From the NCBI GenBank assembly GCA_025267735.1, contig CM046311.1, positions 26,263,329-26,327,328 on the forward strand: 64,000 nucleotides of DNA, given 5' to 3'. Origin of the DNA: Mactra quadrangularis. Its lineage: Eukaryota > Mollusca > Bivalvia > Venerida > Mactridae. The position numbers and the translations under genes are program-made. The first letter of the stretch is position 1. Each line of letters opens with the position of its first letter. Under the pieces are notes generated by a model that saw only the letters and a program-made list of their open reading frames with translations, ran no database searches and was not told the DNA's origin. Positions 33,301 through 41,092 of the stretch are shown here, piece by piece.

Positions 33301-35877
33301 AAATTTGTCAGCATTCCGTGGAAAAAACGAAATGTAATTTTTCCCTGATAAAACATGGGCCATTTACAGACTCCTTCACCTTCTAACTAAACTTTCTTTG
33401 ACATCATATGCAGTTTTTTTCTTAATTTGAAGTTAACCATGTACCCCTCCTGCTAATAAATTGGGATAAAATTTACAATATGTTCTATACAGTGGAACCT
33501 GTGCTAACGACCACCTGATCAGAGTGACCACCTGCCGACAAAGACCACTTTAAATTCCTCCCGATCAAATTTACTCTCAAATGACACTGTCCATAGCGAC
33601 CTCCTGTCCATTACAACCAATGACCACTAATTTTGGTCCTGTCGATCTTAAAAACCTGACCGCAACGACCACGCGAATTTGAATATTTTATAAATTTCCG
33701 CTTAAATTTATTTCATTGACCATCGATTTACAACAACAACTAGGTTATTGTAGGAGTTAATTGATACACTAATTGTGTGTCTAATCTTAGACCCACTCCT
33801 GATTAATCAGGCGTGAAAATATAGATTTATATATCCTATCATAATTTGACAGCTTTATAGTCCATTAAGGAGCCACTTTTTGGCTATAGTTGGCCCTGGG
33901 TGTACTCCGTCCCTTACAATTCTAGGATCAAGGCTATTCAATGCCCGATTTTTTTCTTCCTCCTCTGGAGATTAGGAAGTCTATATGAGTTTTAGGGGAG
34001 AGAAATTTCAACTTGAAGTTGAGAAATCTGATAACAGAGTTTAAAGATTTAACTTGTTCATGAATTTGCTTATCATCAATTTTTTCAGACTTTTAATCCT
34101 TTCAGCTTGTTATATTCTCGCGTAAAGATTGGCGGAACCTCCAAGATACCCAAATACCCAACAGATTGATTTTTTACTTATCTCAACCAGTTCTTCAAGT
34201 TGGATTTAAATGAGATCAGTGAGTTCAGATGTTTCTAAGTAACGTTGTGACATGTATGTTCCCTCTTTTTTTGTGATGTCACACGTTCCAAACCAGAAAA
34301 GGATTATTGTTGTTTCTTTGTCTTCAATATTTTTGATAGTAGCTTTTACTTTATTTATTCCATCAGCGATTCTTCTGGAGGGGTAAGTTTGGAATTCAAC
34401 ATCTTTGTTACCAATACAGTAAAAGTTCGCTGGCTCGAACTCGAAGGGACGTGGAAAAAATTCGAGACAGGCAGGTGTTCGACCTGCTAATTAATTTGCT
34501 TATAACTCATTTGTTGTTCATTAGTAATACATTTATGAACATTATTATGATTTAGGTGAGTAGCAGTATATGAGATGAACATGATCGGCTTTGTTGTGTC
34601 TTCCTGTAACTGACTTAGCTATTCCCCCCGTTACCGGGTCCTTCACTAAGTTGTTCAGTCGTTGAATCTGTGTGTATATTCTGTTCTAACATTTTGAATT
34701 GAGACCGATCGTAAATTTGCACTGATTTTATACTGAAATTGCATTAACATTTTGTTTGCAATTTTTATCAATTAAACAAACATACAAGCTGTATACGCGC
34801 TAATTCATTTGTTTTTGCGAGGCCTTAGTTACTCGTTTTATTCTTGATTTTTAATCATACCATGACACTTTATAACTTGTGTCCATCAACAATGTGCAAT
34901 CTACAAACAATTCTATGTTAAGCATTTTTGTGCGACAATGTGATCACACAACGAAATGTTTTGACAAATAAAAGCAATTAACAAATTTAATGTTGAGCGA
35001 TTTTCACGCCGTGTTATTATCACGCGTCACAAACAATACCTACGATCAGACCTTTGTCGCTGATGTGTGAAAATCTATTGTTTGAGAGAGACAATAGTAT
35101 TATAGTGTATGTAAACCACAGGACCATGATATTGGTTCGAGAGTTCGACCCTGTCCTGTTCGACTCAGAAGAGGTTGTTTTATATAGATATAGAAGGGAA
35201 ATTGATCGGTGCCAGACAATGTGTTAGACTCAGTCAATTAATTCGAGCTGGTGGTGTTCGAGAGAATGAACTTTTACTGTATCAAAGTTATTGAGTTCTT
35301 CTTGCAGAATCTGATAACTGCCTTTTGAGTAAGAGATTATAACTATCTTTTCATACCTAGATCTACTCAATACTTTCCTCGTTTTCACAGCCTCTACATA
35401 TTTTTCGGCTTTGCTTGATGCTGTTGTCATGTAACATTAACTTGACTTAGCAGTATACTTTAAATCTAATTATTGATAATACATGTACATAGGCAATACA
35501 GTTATGTTATATACAATTATAAGTGATGAAATGTTAAGCAGACACGTGTGTATACACGTTTGAATCTTTAGTCATATCGAGTATTTGTACAAAAATATAG
35601 ATGGCATGAGTGGAATGTATTTCAAATCATATTACAACATTGCGGTCAATCCTAATTAATGACAAATAATATAAACAAGTTTCTTGATTCGCACTTCCGG
35701 GACATAGAACAATTGTTTACAAGAAAACTAAAAAAGAACGCTAAAATATTTGACAGTATATTTGATCCAAATATATTACTCTTGGCTTCAATAACATCTA
35801 AAAAGTATGACGGACCCTAGATATACAAATAAAAATATAGAACATACCTCGTAAATAACCTCGCCTATGAAGGCCAT
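17007..35877 (-). CDS. PH-PTB docking adaptor protein, DOK-like, 863 aa (gene span, 10 coding exons)
   Basis: Complete gene whose ten exons join in phase to 2592 coding bases. Residues 1-123 form a pleckstrin-homology domain (MAFIGEVIYEDYLYKF start, KGSPWRQKYFVLKR strand, C-terminal helix 'MDIFVFFLQIQTRL'). Residues 125-230 form an IRS-type phosphotyrosine-binding domain ('CVLHISPYGLTLAL', 'LAQWPLKSIRSYE', 'LLEAGRVAPMGDGMYIFNTE'). Such proteins dock at activated tyrosine-kinase receptors on the inner plasma membrane. The 630-residue tail is disordered, with candidate SH2 sites YLLP443, YLTP469, YAPM494 (PI3K-type), YIGP574, YDGP612, a 14-3-3-like RSVSNP (Ser639), proline/Lys SH3-type motifs and a C-terminal VTGF. 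The domain order is DOK-like. The tail is longer than usual for vertebrate DOKs (about 300-550 aa), so the exact ortholog is uncertain. Site functions are predictions. Confidence 0.85.
19099..19174 (-). CDS. DOK-like adaptor exon 9
   Basis: 76 bp, residues 396-420 plus two bases. Acceptor ATTACAG, donor TTCAG|GTTGGT. The peptide SRSSSNPDSPFSPTSADF is Ser/Pro-rich with S-P sites. The joining phases (1 in, 2 out) agree with exons 8 and 10. Confidence 0.8.
19611..21538. mobile_element. hAT-type MITE (outer, ~428 bp) carrying a nested insertion
   Basis: Termini TAGGGCTGTAACGATTC and GATACGCAGCCCTA, flanked by a perfect 8-bp duplication GTTTTAAA (19603-19610 and 21539-21546), the hallmark of hAT transposition. 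Outer sequence is 19611-19981 plus 21474-21538; the rest is the insertion at 19982-21473. Related ends are seen at 42834-43736 and 47836-49545. No transposase is encoded. Lies in the intron between adaptor exons 8 and 9. Confidence 0.9.
19982..21473. mobile_element. hAT-type non-autonomous element nested in the outer hAT
   Basis: Termini TAGTGATGGAGAATCGGAC and TCGTGACATCACTA with a perfect 8-bp duplication GTAATCGC (19974-19981 and 21474-21481). The ends are rich in ATCGATTA-type subterminal repeats. An 18-bp-arm hairpin (CAGCGACAATCGATTTTC, 21377-21394, against 21401-21418) lies near the right end. No protein was recognised in its 1492 bp. Confidence 0.9.
22692..22954 (-). CDS. DOK-like adaptor exon 8
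   Basis: 263 bp, residues 308-395 plus one base. Acceptor TTTACACAG, donor TTCAG|GTAATA. Proline/Asn-rich sequence with an SH3-ligand-like RPPAPTPSPLSS and many S-P/N-S-P sites. No fold is expected. Confidence 0.83.
23103..23990. repeat. 14-bp minisatellite (about 60 units)
   Basis: Tandem GGACTGAACTAACC-type units with point variants (ggattgaactatcc, agactgaactaacc) and occasional one-base-short units. It fills much of the intron between adaptor exons 8 and 7. No open frame persists through it. Confidence 0.95.
24125..24443 (+). mobile_element. 'gcgggggtat' family MITE, copy B
   Basis: Same ends and middle as the element at 10690-10962, in the same orientation, with a CGCA/CGGAC microsatellite before the right end. 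It ends about 136 bp from adaptor exon 7. Confidence 0.85.
24580..24658 (-). CDS. DOK-like adaptor exon 7
   Basis: 79 bp, residues 282-307 plus two bases. Acceptor TTGTTTCAG, donor AACAG|GTATAT. Peptide SSSRPRAVVHTRLTNSESMA continues to SLNSQN; linker region after the PTB domain. Confidence 0.82.
24894..26211. mobile_element. pogo/Tigger-like non-autonomous element
   Basis: TA-flanked inverted ends: TACAATGGAACCCCTCTAAA on the left, mirrored by TTTAGAGGGGTTTTACTGTA on the right. Subterminal 'aaccggaatt' and 'tccggaa' repeats lie on both sides. The interior (about 25080-26130) has no recognisable transposase. CAGTGGAACCCC-like ends are typical of pogo/Tigger elements. Confidence 0.8.
26331..26484 (-). 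CDS. DOK-like adaptor exon 6
   Basis: 154 bp, residues 231-281 plus one base. Acceptor CATTATAG, donor ACAAT|GTAAGT. Peptide 'SGLRGGSEEIEDYVIEAERL' to 'NWSIDSQSQ' follows the PTB domain and probably forms a short helix. Confidence 0.85.
26802..27596 (+). repeat. Pearl-like tandem-core element, family 2 (copy 2)
   Basis: Begins AACAAGAGCACCGCTGGGCG, then 'atatgcccgaaag', four or so ~140-bp units with the TGACCTTGACCTTTGACC block, a GACGGACGGACC tract and the end 'tttcgggcatat'. Unlike the copy at 3229 it keeps the AACAAGAG leader outside the inverted terminus. Lies between adaptor exons 6 and 5. Confidence 0.87.
27824..28030 (-). CDS. DOK-like adaptor exon 5 (C-terminal half of PTB domain)
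   Basis: 207 bp, 69 codons, residues 162-230. Acceptor TTTTCAG, donor CCTGTG|GTATGT. Carries the most family-specific part: LAQWPLKSIRSYE, QILLEAGRVAPMGDGMYIFN and the closing helix HEIYDLIDRYVLDALD. In DOK1 the equivalent motif is 'WPYTLLRRYG...FEAGRRCPSGPGTFTF'. Confidence 0.93.
28412..28524 (-). CDS. DOK-like adaptor exon 4 (N-terminal half of PTB domain)
   Basis: 113 bp, residues 124-161. Acceptor TTATCACAG, donor TTACAG|GTTTGT. Peptide DDFYVVHPENSEAQRRIGAK then GTDCVLHISPYGLTLALQ forms the first strands of the IRS-type PTB fold. Confidence 0.9.
28676..28894 (-). mobile_element. tRNA-derived SINE, copy 2 (3'-truncated)
   Basis: Reverse-oriented copy of the SINE at 9764. On the minus strand the head runs ACCCGGGTCAATAGCGCAGT.. 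with B-box GTTCGAATCCC, then the 'ggttatacccttt' body; the tail after 'aagggtcctggaaac' is missing. Lies between adaptor exons 4 and 3. Confidence 0.85.
29316..29498 (-). CDS. DOK-like adaptor exon 3 (second half of PH domain)
   Basis: 183 bp, residues 63-123. Acceptor TTTTATAG, donor AAAG|GTAAGT; phase 1 at both ends, so its removal would keep the frame. Peptide KVELWPSFRVEKVTNMKNRA continues to YVFQITTPDTTVCLSTDE and a C-terminal amphipathic helix, as expected of PH strands 4-7 and helix. Confidence 0.9.
29660..31477. repeat. 49-bp minisatellite, 37 units
   Basis: Unit: ggtgctgccatggctaatcc followed by acctcatggatggtttgaac and catgatata. Units are nearly identical in length and differ mainly at two sites (aatcCa/aatcTa and gaaCc/gaaAc), giving four combinations intermixed along the array. 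A few units read 'gctatgg', one 'gttgcc' and one 'acctaatgg'. It fills the intron between adaptor exons 3 and 2. Unit length is not a multiple of three, so it is not coding. Confidence 0.97.
31478..32679. other. AT-rich intron sequence, no recognised feature
   Basis: Contains short simple repeats (for example 'tacatgtacatgtata' near 32211 and 'agatagataga' near 32487). I see no exon, repeat family or conserved motif. Confidence 0.4.
32680..32872 (+). repeat. Diverged fragment of the 399-bp MITE family
   Basis: Shares with 11809-12207 the order 'gtgattggac..', 'gaatgtgacctt', 'caagtatgggagcagaaaatttta' and 'gatcaggttttaatcagattg'. The left half is missing. It ends 19 bases from the splice donor of adaptor exon 2. 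Confidence 0.65.
32891..33047 (-). CDS. DOK-like adaptor exon 2 (first half of PH domain)
   Basis: 157 bp, residues 11-62 plus one base. Acceptor CCTTCCAG, donor AAAG|GTATTA. Peptide DYLYKFTGKSRSILWGKGSP, then WRQKYFVLKRVGNKPVLEIF, is a clear PH-domain start (strand 1, basic loop, W-R-Q-K-Y-F-V-L). Confidence 0.92.
33490..33700 (+). mobile_element. Solo left end of a pogo-like element
   Basis: Starts TACAGTGGAACCTGTGCTAA, then repeats 'cgaccac(ct)' several times ('gtgaccacct', 'aatgaccact', 'aacgaccacg'). No matching right terminus was found, so it is truncated. In the first intron of the adaptor gene. Confidence 0.5.
33855..35430 (-). pseudogene. SGNH-hydrolase-like ORF relic split by a MITE
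   Basis: Starts at ATG 35430 (MTTASSKAEKYVEAVKTRKV) and includes 'KIVIISYSKGSY', where S-K-G-S sits at the place of the G-D-S block. The frame continues across the removed 34417-35279 insertion into 'IGNKDVEFQTYPSRRIADGI' and 'TIILFWFGTCDITKKEG', block-III-like, then breaks with stops after 34190. Near 33890-33860 another frame gives 'DPRIVRDGVHPGPTIAKKWL', which resembles the D-x-x-H block. Such domains occur in uncharacterised, often retroelement-associated, proteins of marine invertebrates (recollection, not searched). It is non-functional and lies in intron 1 of the adaptor gene, same strand. Confidence 0.6.
34417..35279. mobile_element. TA-flanked pogo-like MITE (863 bp)
   Basis: Left end TACAGTAAAAGTTCGCTGGC, right end GAATGAACTTTTACTGTA, with TA on each side and subterminal 'ttcgag' repeats. 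Removing the element plus one TA restores an uninterrupted reading frame across the surrounding pseudogene, which confirms both boundaries. No transposase inside. Confidence 0.87.
35848..35877 (-). CDS. DOK-like adaptor exon 1 (start codon)
   Basis: 30 bp, exactly ten codons: MAFIGEVIYE. ATG at 35877 in the context AAGATGGCC. The donor GAG|GTATGT matches phase 0 of exon 2. An upstream ATG (from 35892) opens a 3-codon frame closed by TGA just before the start, a possible minimal uORF. The 5' UTR and promoter lie above 35890 but cannot be delimited. The first PH strand continues straight into exon 2 (E|DYLYKF). Confidence 0.8.
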
Positions 35878-35892
35878 CTTCATCCATTCATA

Positions 35893-37539
35893 ACTTTAGG
35901 CTGCGTTCGATATTTTAATCACAGCTCTTTACTTTACTAGTTATTTTCTGAAAATTAGAAAAGGTAATGATAAAATAATACTAAAATAGTTTCGTTTTGG
36001 TTTATTTTAATAAATATTTTCTATTAAGAATAAAATATATAATGATTGTAAACACAATCGTACCTTATTTACGCTTTAAATGGACCAACAATTGCACAGG
36101 ATTGTCTTAATTTTGTTTTCAATCGTTTTTTACCAGACTGGTTATTAGAATAGTTCACAAAAGAAACCAAAGTAAAATATATAGATAAACGTTTAACAAC
36201 AACAAATGGGTTGAGAAATATTGTCTTGATTTTGAAATAGATGGTTTTATAATGGTTAAATCTATTATATATGACTTCAAATAAGAATTGATTTGCATTT
36301 TTAAGTGATATTTTACGAAATACAAAGCAAAACCTAAGTTTTTTCCGTTTTGTAGCTCTATAGGTGCATTGGAGATAAAAATTATTTCATTAATGATAAC
36401 ACATTTTAATAAGCGTCGATGATTGATTATTAACGTTTAATTTTACGAATTTGTATATTATTACAAATGTATTTGATATTTGAAAAGCATGCAACAATCA
36501 AAACAACGGCGTGTGAGTTTATTTAAGCGGAAAAAATATCCGGAACCAAGAGACTGCCGGAACCGGACAATTGCCCCCAGAATTTTGCCCCCCTATTTTG
36601 CCTAGGCAGACATTTGCCATCCTTAGTTTTTGAATGGCGGAGTTTTGCCCTTCTCCCATTTGCCCCCCTTCTAACTGACATTTGAAAATAAAACGCGTGA
36701 CCTGGCTATTTTTGAAACGAATACAAAATTATAACTGATAGTAGAGGGCGATTTTGTTTTTAAAAAATAGGTATTGTCCAATTATAAGCAACACTAATTA
36801 TATGGGAACCAGACATGCTCCCTAGAAAATGTGCCCCCCCCCCCCCCATTTTTGATTTGGCAGACATTTGTCCCTCATATGTTTAAAGGGGTGGGCATTT
36901 GCCCCTTCAAAATATGAAGGGCGGACATTCCACACACCCATTTCCACCTTCATATTAAGTTTCTCAGTCAATATAATATAACAATGTACTAAGGGTTTTA
37001 AGTATGAATACTTTATAGTGTACTTGTCATTACCTTTACGTCTTATTTCTCCTTTCCAAAATATGTTTCAGAAGTGTCTAATTCAGAGTGAAAACGGAGA
37101 CAATAAAGAAAATTGGCAATTAAGATCATCAAATGATAATAATAAATTGAAGCAGAATAAAGCACATGAAGCAGAAAAGTGTTAACATCTAGACAGAATG
37201 ATTACAGTTTTTGCTGTGTTCTATAGAAAGCACAATACTAAAAATAATGAGAAGAAAACGATGATAAAGGGTAAAAAACATGAAAGTTTTTATCTCGTTA
37301 CTTTGATAATCATTGAGATAAATTTATATGCATTGGAAGATTATGTACAGGAGATACATTTATCTTTGTCTAGTAAACCTTGTAGACTAGTTACCATGGT
37401 AATATTACGGGTGACGGTCTAAAATATACCGTCTGAGAAATGTGTTATACACTTGTTATATTATTGTTGTGAACGCTAATTACGGCTGATCAGGGCATCT
37501 TGAGATGCTTGCATATCAATTAAGATCCTTATCTGTTTC
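35893..37539. other. Intergenic interval between divergent genes, with a 'ttgccccc' block
   Basis: Separates the minus-strand adaptor start and the plus-strand signal-peptide exon. 36530-36950 contains irregular repeats of 'ttgccccc' and 'gcagacatttgcc' and a 15-C run near 36836, looking like a degraded element. The remainder is AT-rich. No promoter element can be assigned with confidence. Confidence 0.4.
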
Positions 37540-37613
37540 ATTCTCGTACCCAGAGTCTAGTAGTATTCGCAATACTAGTGTTGAGAATCCCACTAGACTC
37601 TGGGTACGAGAAT
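37540..37613. repeat. 74-bp double hairpin
   Basis: 22-bp perfect arms: ATTCTCGTACCCAGAGTCTA plus GT (37540-37561), mirrored at 37592-37613. An inner hairpin 'agtatt cgc aatact' lies in the loop. It may be a very short MITE, since its ends are of hAT-like type, but no target duplication is visible. Confidence 0.7.
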
Positions 37614-37794
37614 GTATCTATTTCAAATGATCAGATAAATGATTTTATAGACAAATTAATCTAATATTAGAGTAAATATCTCTATGACCGTGCCGATTTT
37701 AAGCAATTTCTTTATATGGGTGCAGGTATCTGTGGAGCCAGGTTGGGGGGTCATGTACCCGTTGTGTCCCCCGGTGTAAAGCTGGGATTGGTAC

Positions 37795-37843
37795 GGTATA
37801 CTGTTGCTGCAATTTTCGCGGTGCTAACATGTCACGTGATCCC
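37795..37843. promoter_or_regulatory. Conserved block with palindromic TCACGTGA E-box (copy 1)
   Basis: 'tatactgttgctgcaatttt cgcg.gctaacatgtcacgtgatc' is repeated with few changes at 41046-41092. GTCACGTGATC resembles CLEAR/USF/MITF-type E-boxes. It sits about 540 bp upstream of the start codon at 38377, but the second copy is far inside the presumed intron, so a repeat origin is equally possible. Confidence 0.3.
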
Positions 37844-38376
37844 AATATCCCTTGGATGTAATTTTGTCTCATACTATATCGATATTCATGTAAATAACTA
37901 AATTAAGTCATGTCTATCTATTAAACATAAATATGTGCACTCATATACTGTAGATAAATTGGTCTTGCCAATTCGCTTAGATTTTTTAGTTCATTTTTAC
38001 GTCAATTTCACTTTTTTTTGGCTGGATCCGCGTCATTTCTTAGTGACACGTTCTGAACCGTTCATATATATCATTTTAAATTAAAATAATTATGAACTAT
38101 TCATGTCAGTATAAGATCAAGTCAGTCCAGCTATTTGAAAGGTAGACTCTCTTATGCGTACCGTTTCCCTACTGTAACATTGTTGCAGGTAAGGGGAGAT
38201 TACTGTGAATTTCATAATAAACATCTAAGCAAGAACCAGTCTACAGTAAAATCTATTTCATTGACGTCAAAGCGAAAAGAAAACAAATCGATACATTTCT
38301 ACTAACTGGATATGGATTCTGTGTCGCGAGGGGATTCAAAATGTGACTTATAAGCGAATCCCCATTAAAAACAAAA

Positions 38377-38455
38377 ATGTTCTTGTTGCCTTTACTCACG
38401 GGATTTTTACTGGTTTTCCAGGGACATGGCTACAGTGCCCACGGCTCCCGAAATT
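38377..38455 (+). CDS. Signal-peptide exon of an unrecognised secreted/ER protein
   Basis: ATG 38377 opens MFLLPLLTGFLLVFQGHGYS followed by AHGSRN. This is a textbook signal peptide, with a hydrophobic core and likely cleavage after GHGYS-A or nearby. The exon ends at a strong donor AAATT|GTAAGT in phase 1. The plus-strand exon at 62266-62379 has the matching phase, and joining them adds Ser-Ala-Ala-Arg-Glu. The 23.8-kb gap could hide other exons that I did not recognise. Protein family unknown. Confidence 0.5.
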
Positions 38456-38656
38456 GTAAGTTTGCAGACCATTTTTACTCAATTTCACTTTTTATTTTTC
38501 TGTCTACAATGGACTTTTATTTGTTTGCATTGTATTGTCTCATTACAACTCTTTTTACTCATGACTTGTAAACGCAAATAGGCGCACATATACTCGATGT
38601 GATCATAGTATACTCATTCGAACGCGGAACCATTTTGTCAGTTGCCAATATGGTCC

Positions 38657-38766
38657 TAGTCCTAAATATAAGACCCTACGTATGTTTTTTTATCATTTGG
38701 ACATTTCTCTGTTACGTAGGGTCTTAACGGATAAAATAGTTATGTAGGGTCTTATATTTAGGACTA
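38657..38766. mobile_element. 110-bp MITE with 9-bp target duplication
   Basis: Terminal inverted repeat TAGTCCTAAATATAAGACCC plus TAC, mirrored at the right end, and flanked by perfect ATATGGTCC copies (38648-38656 and 38767-38775). An extra 'gtagggtctta' lies inside. A 9-bp duplication fits Mutator-like elements. Confidence 0.9.
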
Positions 38767-38908
38767 ATATGGTCCATATTGTTGTGTCTATTTAAATAAG
38801 ATTTTATAAGTTTTGAAATTTTATGATTAATTGTTCTTTTGTTATTCAACTGTAAAGACTTACTTAAGCAATAATAAATGTTAGTTTTAATGTTGTTCAC
38901 TTAGTCTA

Positions 38909-41043
38909 AGGCCTACTAAAAAAATAGGTTTGTTTCGGGTTTCCCGACCGACTGTATTTTTCGCCGATTTCTGAATTTTTATTTTTTTTAGTAAACATTA
39001 TGACCAAAACGTCGAAAAAAACGGGAAAACGGGCGAACTGGTTTTTATTCTCTTACTTAGTTGTAAATACGTGGATGAAGTTGTAAATAGACGTGCATAG
39101 TAGCAATCTCCGAGCTTAATAGTCGTTTATTTGGCGAGAAAGTAACATAGACAAATTAACGGCAGTCGTCAATTTCAATAAGTTGATTGATCGAGAAATT
39201 CAATTTCTAAATGTCATGCGTATTTCAGTAATAATAATATTTATTTCAAGAAGTAGTCTTGACTTATTACGTAACTAATTGTCAAATGCATATCGGGAGA
39301 GTCTGTATTTTAATTGTTTACAAGTAGCAATTGAAATCAATATTAATCCTTGGTTTGATAACGAACACGTTGTCAGCAAGTTTTCACACTTAATCGATGT
39401 GATAGCGTATGCTTTATTAAATTGTTATTAAGCATAAATTCGTAAAACAAGCGTGACCTAGTTTTTTAATTGTTGACTACATGTTAAACAAATAATTGCC
39501 GATAATGAAGGTAAACGCTATCGGCGATCGCACAAAATATCTTTGTTTAAGTTTACTGATACTTGTCAATCACACCCGCCTTTTTATCGTTTTATTTTAA
39601 GAAAATTAAAACATTACACTGTCCTTTCATATTTTTCTGAAAAAAACCAAACAACTAACAATCTATTATTCAACAAATTAACGTATTTTATCGCCTAGAA
39701 GAACTATGTCATTTGCTAATCGTGTAAGGATGAACACATGATGTTGTCTATAGATATTTATGGATAAAAACGCAATATTGTCTTCTTTACAGTCTATGAC
39801 ACGCGGTTGTCGGATTTACACTTATGTTTCGAATATCACCTAATTTTCGGCACATACGCGCGAAAATCCCCTGCGAATCTCTTGTCTAATCATAAACAAA
39901 CTAGTAAAATCCCACGAAAGTAATCGTCAAAACAAACTGTTTTGTCATCAAATAACAACTAAATAATGTTATTATTCATAATTTAATATCATATTTCGTA
40001 AAATGTAGTTCCTTTAAACTTTTTTGCGTACAGTCATGTATTTTCGCGACCCACACAAATTTTAGTGAAAAATGCTTAAAACCACGTTCATAATGTAATA
40101 AGCTTATATTTTGTTAATGGTTCTTCTTTATTCAGGAAACTATGCTACAGGAAATTACAAATTCAAACACCAGTCCCCATTTTCCCCAGTATGTAGTTGG
40201 ATCAAATCTCCGAATGTCAATTTTTTTAAGTGTCAACAAATTCGTTTTGGTAAAATTTAAGCATAATTTGAATTCAATAAACTCTGTAATATAAAGTGTC
40301 TCCTTTTGTCCCCTGTTTGTTCTTCTAATAATGTTTCTTTTGTCCCCAGTATGTGATTCTAAAGTGTCCCCTTTTTATCCCTTGCGTTGGTTTAACATTT
40401 AAATCACTTTCTTTAGATAATTTTTACTGTGAAATAATATTATCCTTTAATTAACCTTTATTTTAAGAAAAAGTTTTAAATAATGCAAATATGGTAGTTT
40501 TGACTACAATTATAATCGTTAAGAGAAATCAGGGAATTAGATATATTTCATTAGCTATGTCTCTGGAGAAATGACAAAATATGTCAAATCACTTGTCCAT
40601 TGGACAAGTCATTATCTTTAAGATTTCACCAACTGTGGTAATGGGTAAGGGATTAGAGGATAGTTTTCATACTAAAAATCACCAGTACAACTTAATTAAG
40701 ATTCATCAGAAATAGAATCTGTTTCTTATCAGAGTCATAGTCATATTAAACTGGGTTTAAACCTTTAACCTGCATTAAAGGTGTGAGATGTACAGATTTT
40801 GAAGTCAATTACTTAAGTGAAATGCCAGTTAAGCTGAAACTATTTACTAATACCTGTACTTTGTTCACCTGAAACAATAAAATTGACTCAAATTTACACT
40901 ATTAAGTATGTTAAAACCAATAATAACTAACATTATATTGATTTTAATTGTAAAAAAAAATACTAAAAAAAAAAAAGTCCGACCTACCGACCCGATTTTT
41001 TCTGGAGATGAAACCAGAAACATAACTAATTTTTTTAGGCCTA
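38909..41043. mobile_element. Candidate DNA element with imperfect inverted ends; contains the shared ~1-kb core
   Basis: Left end 'aaggcctactaaaaaaatag gtttgtttcgggtttc' is mirrored by right end 'gaaaccagaaacataactaa tttttttaggcct'. No clear target duplication was found. 39050-40190 inside matches 47990-49075 and, inverted, 59820-60700; landmarks are 'gtgacctagttttttaattgttgac' and 'ttttcgcgacccac'. No coding potential was recognised. Confidence 0.5.
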
Positions 41044-41045
41044 AG

Positions 41046-41092
41046 TATACTGTTTGTTGCAATTTTCGCGTTACAAACATGTCACGTGATCA
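41046..41092. promoter_or_regulatory. Conserved block with TCACGTGA E-box (copy 2)
   Basis: Second copy of the block at 37795-37843: 'tatactgtttgttgcaattt tcgcgttacaaacatgtcacgtgatc'. Its position just outside the candidate element at 38909-41043 suggests a duplicated fragment. Confidence 0.25.
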
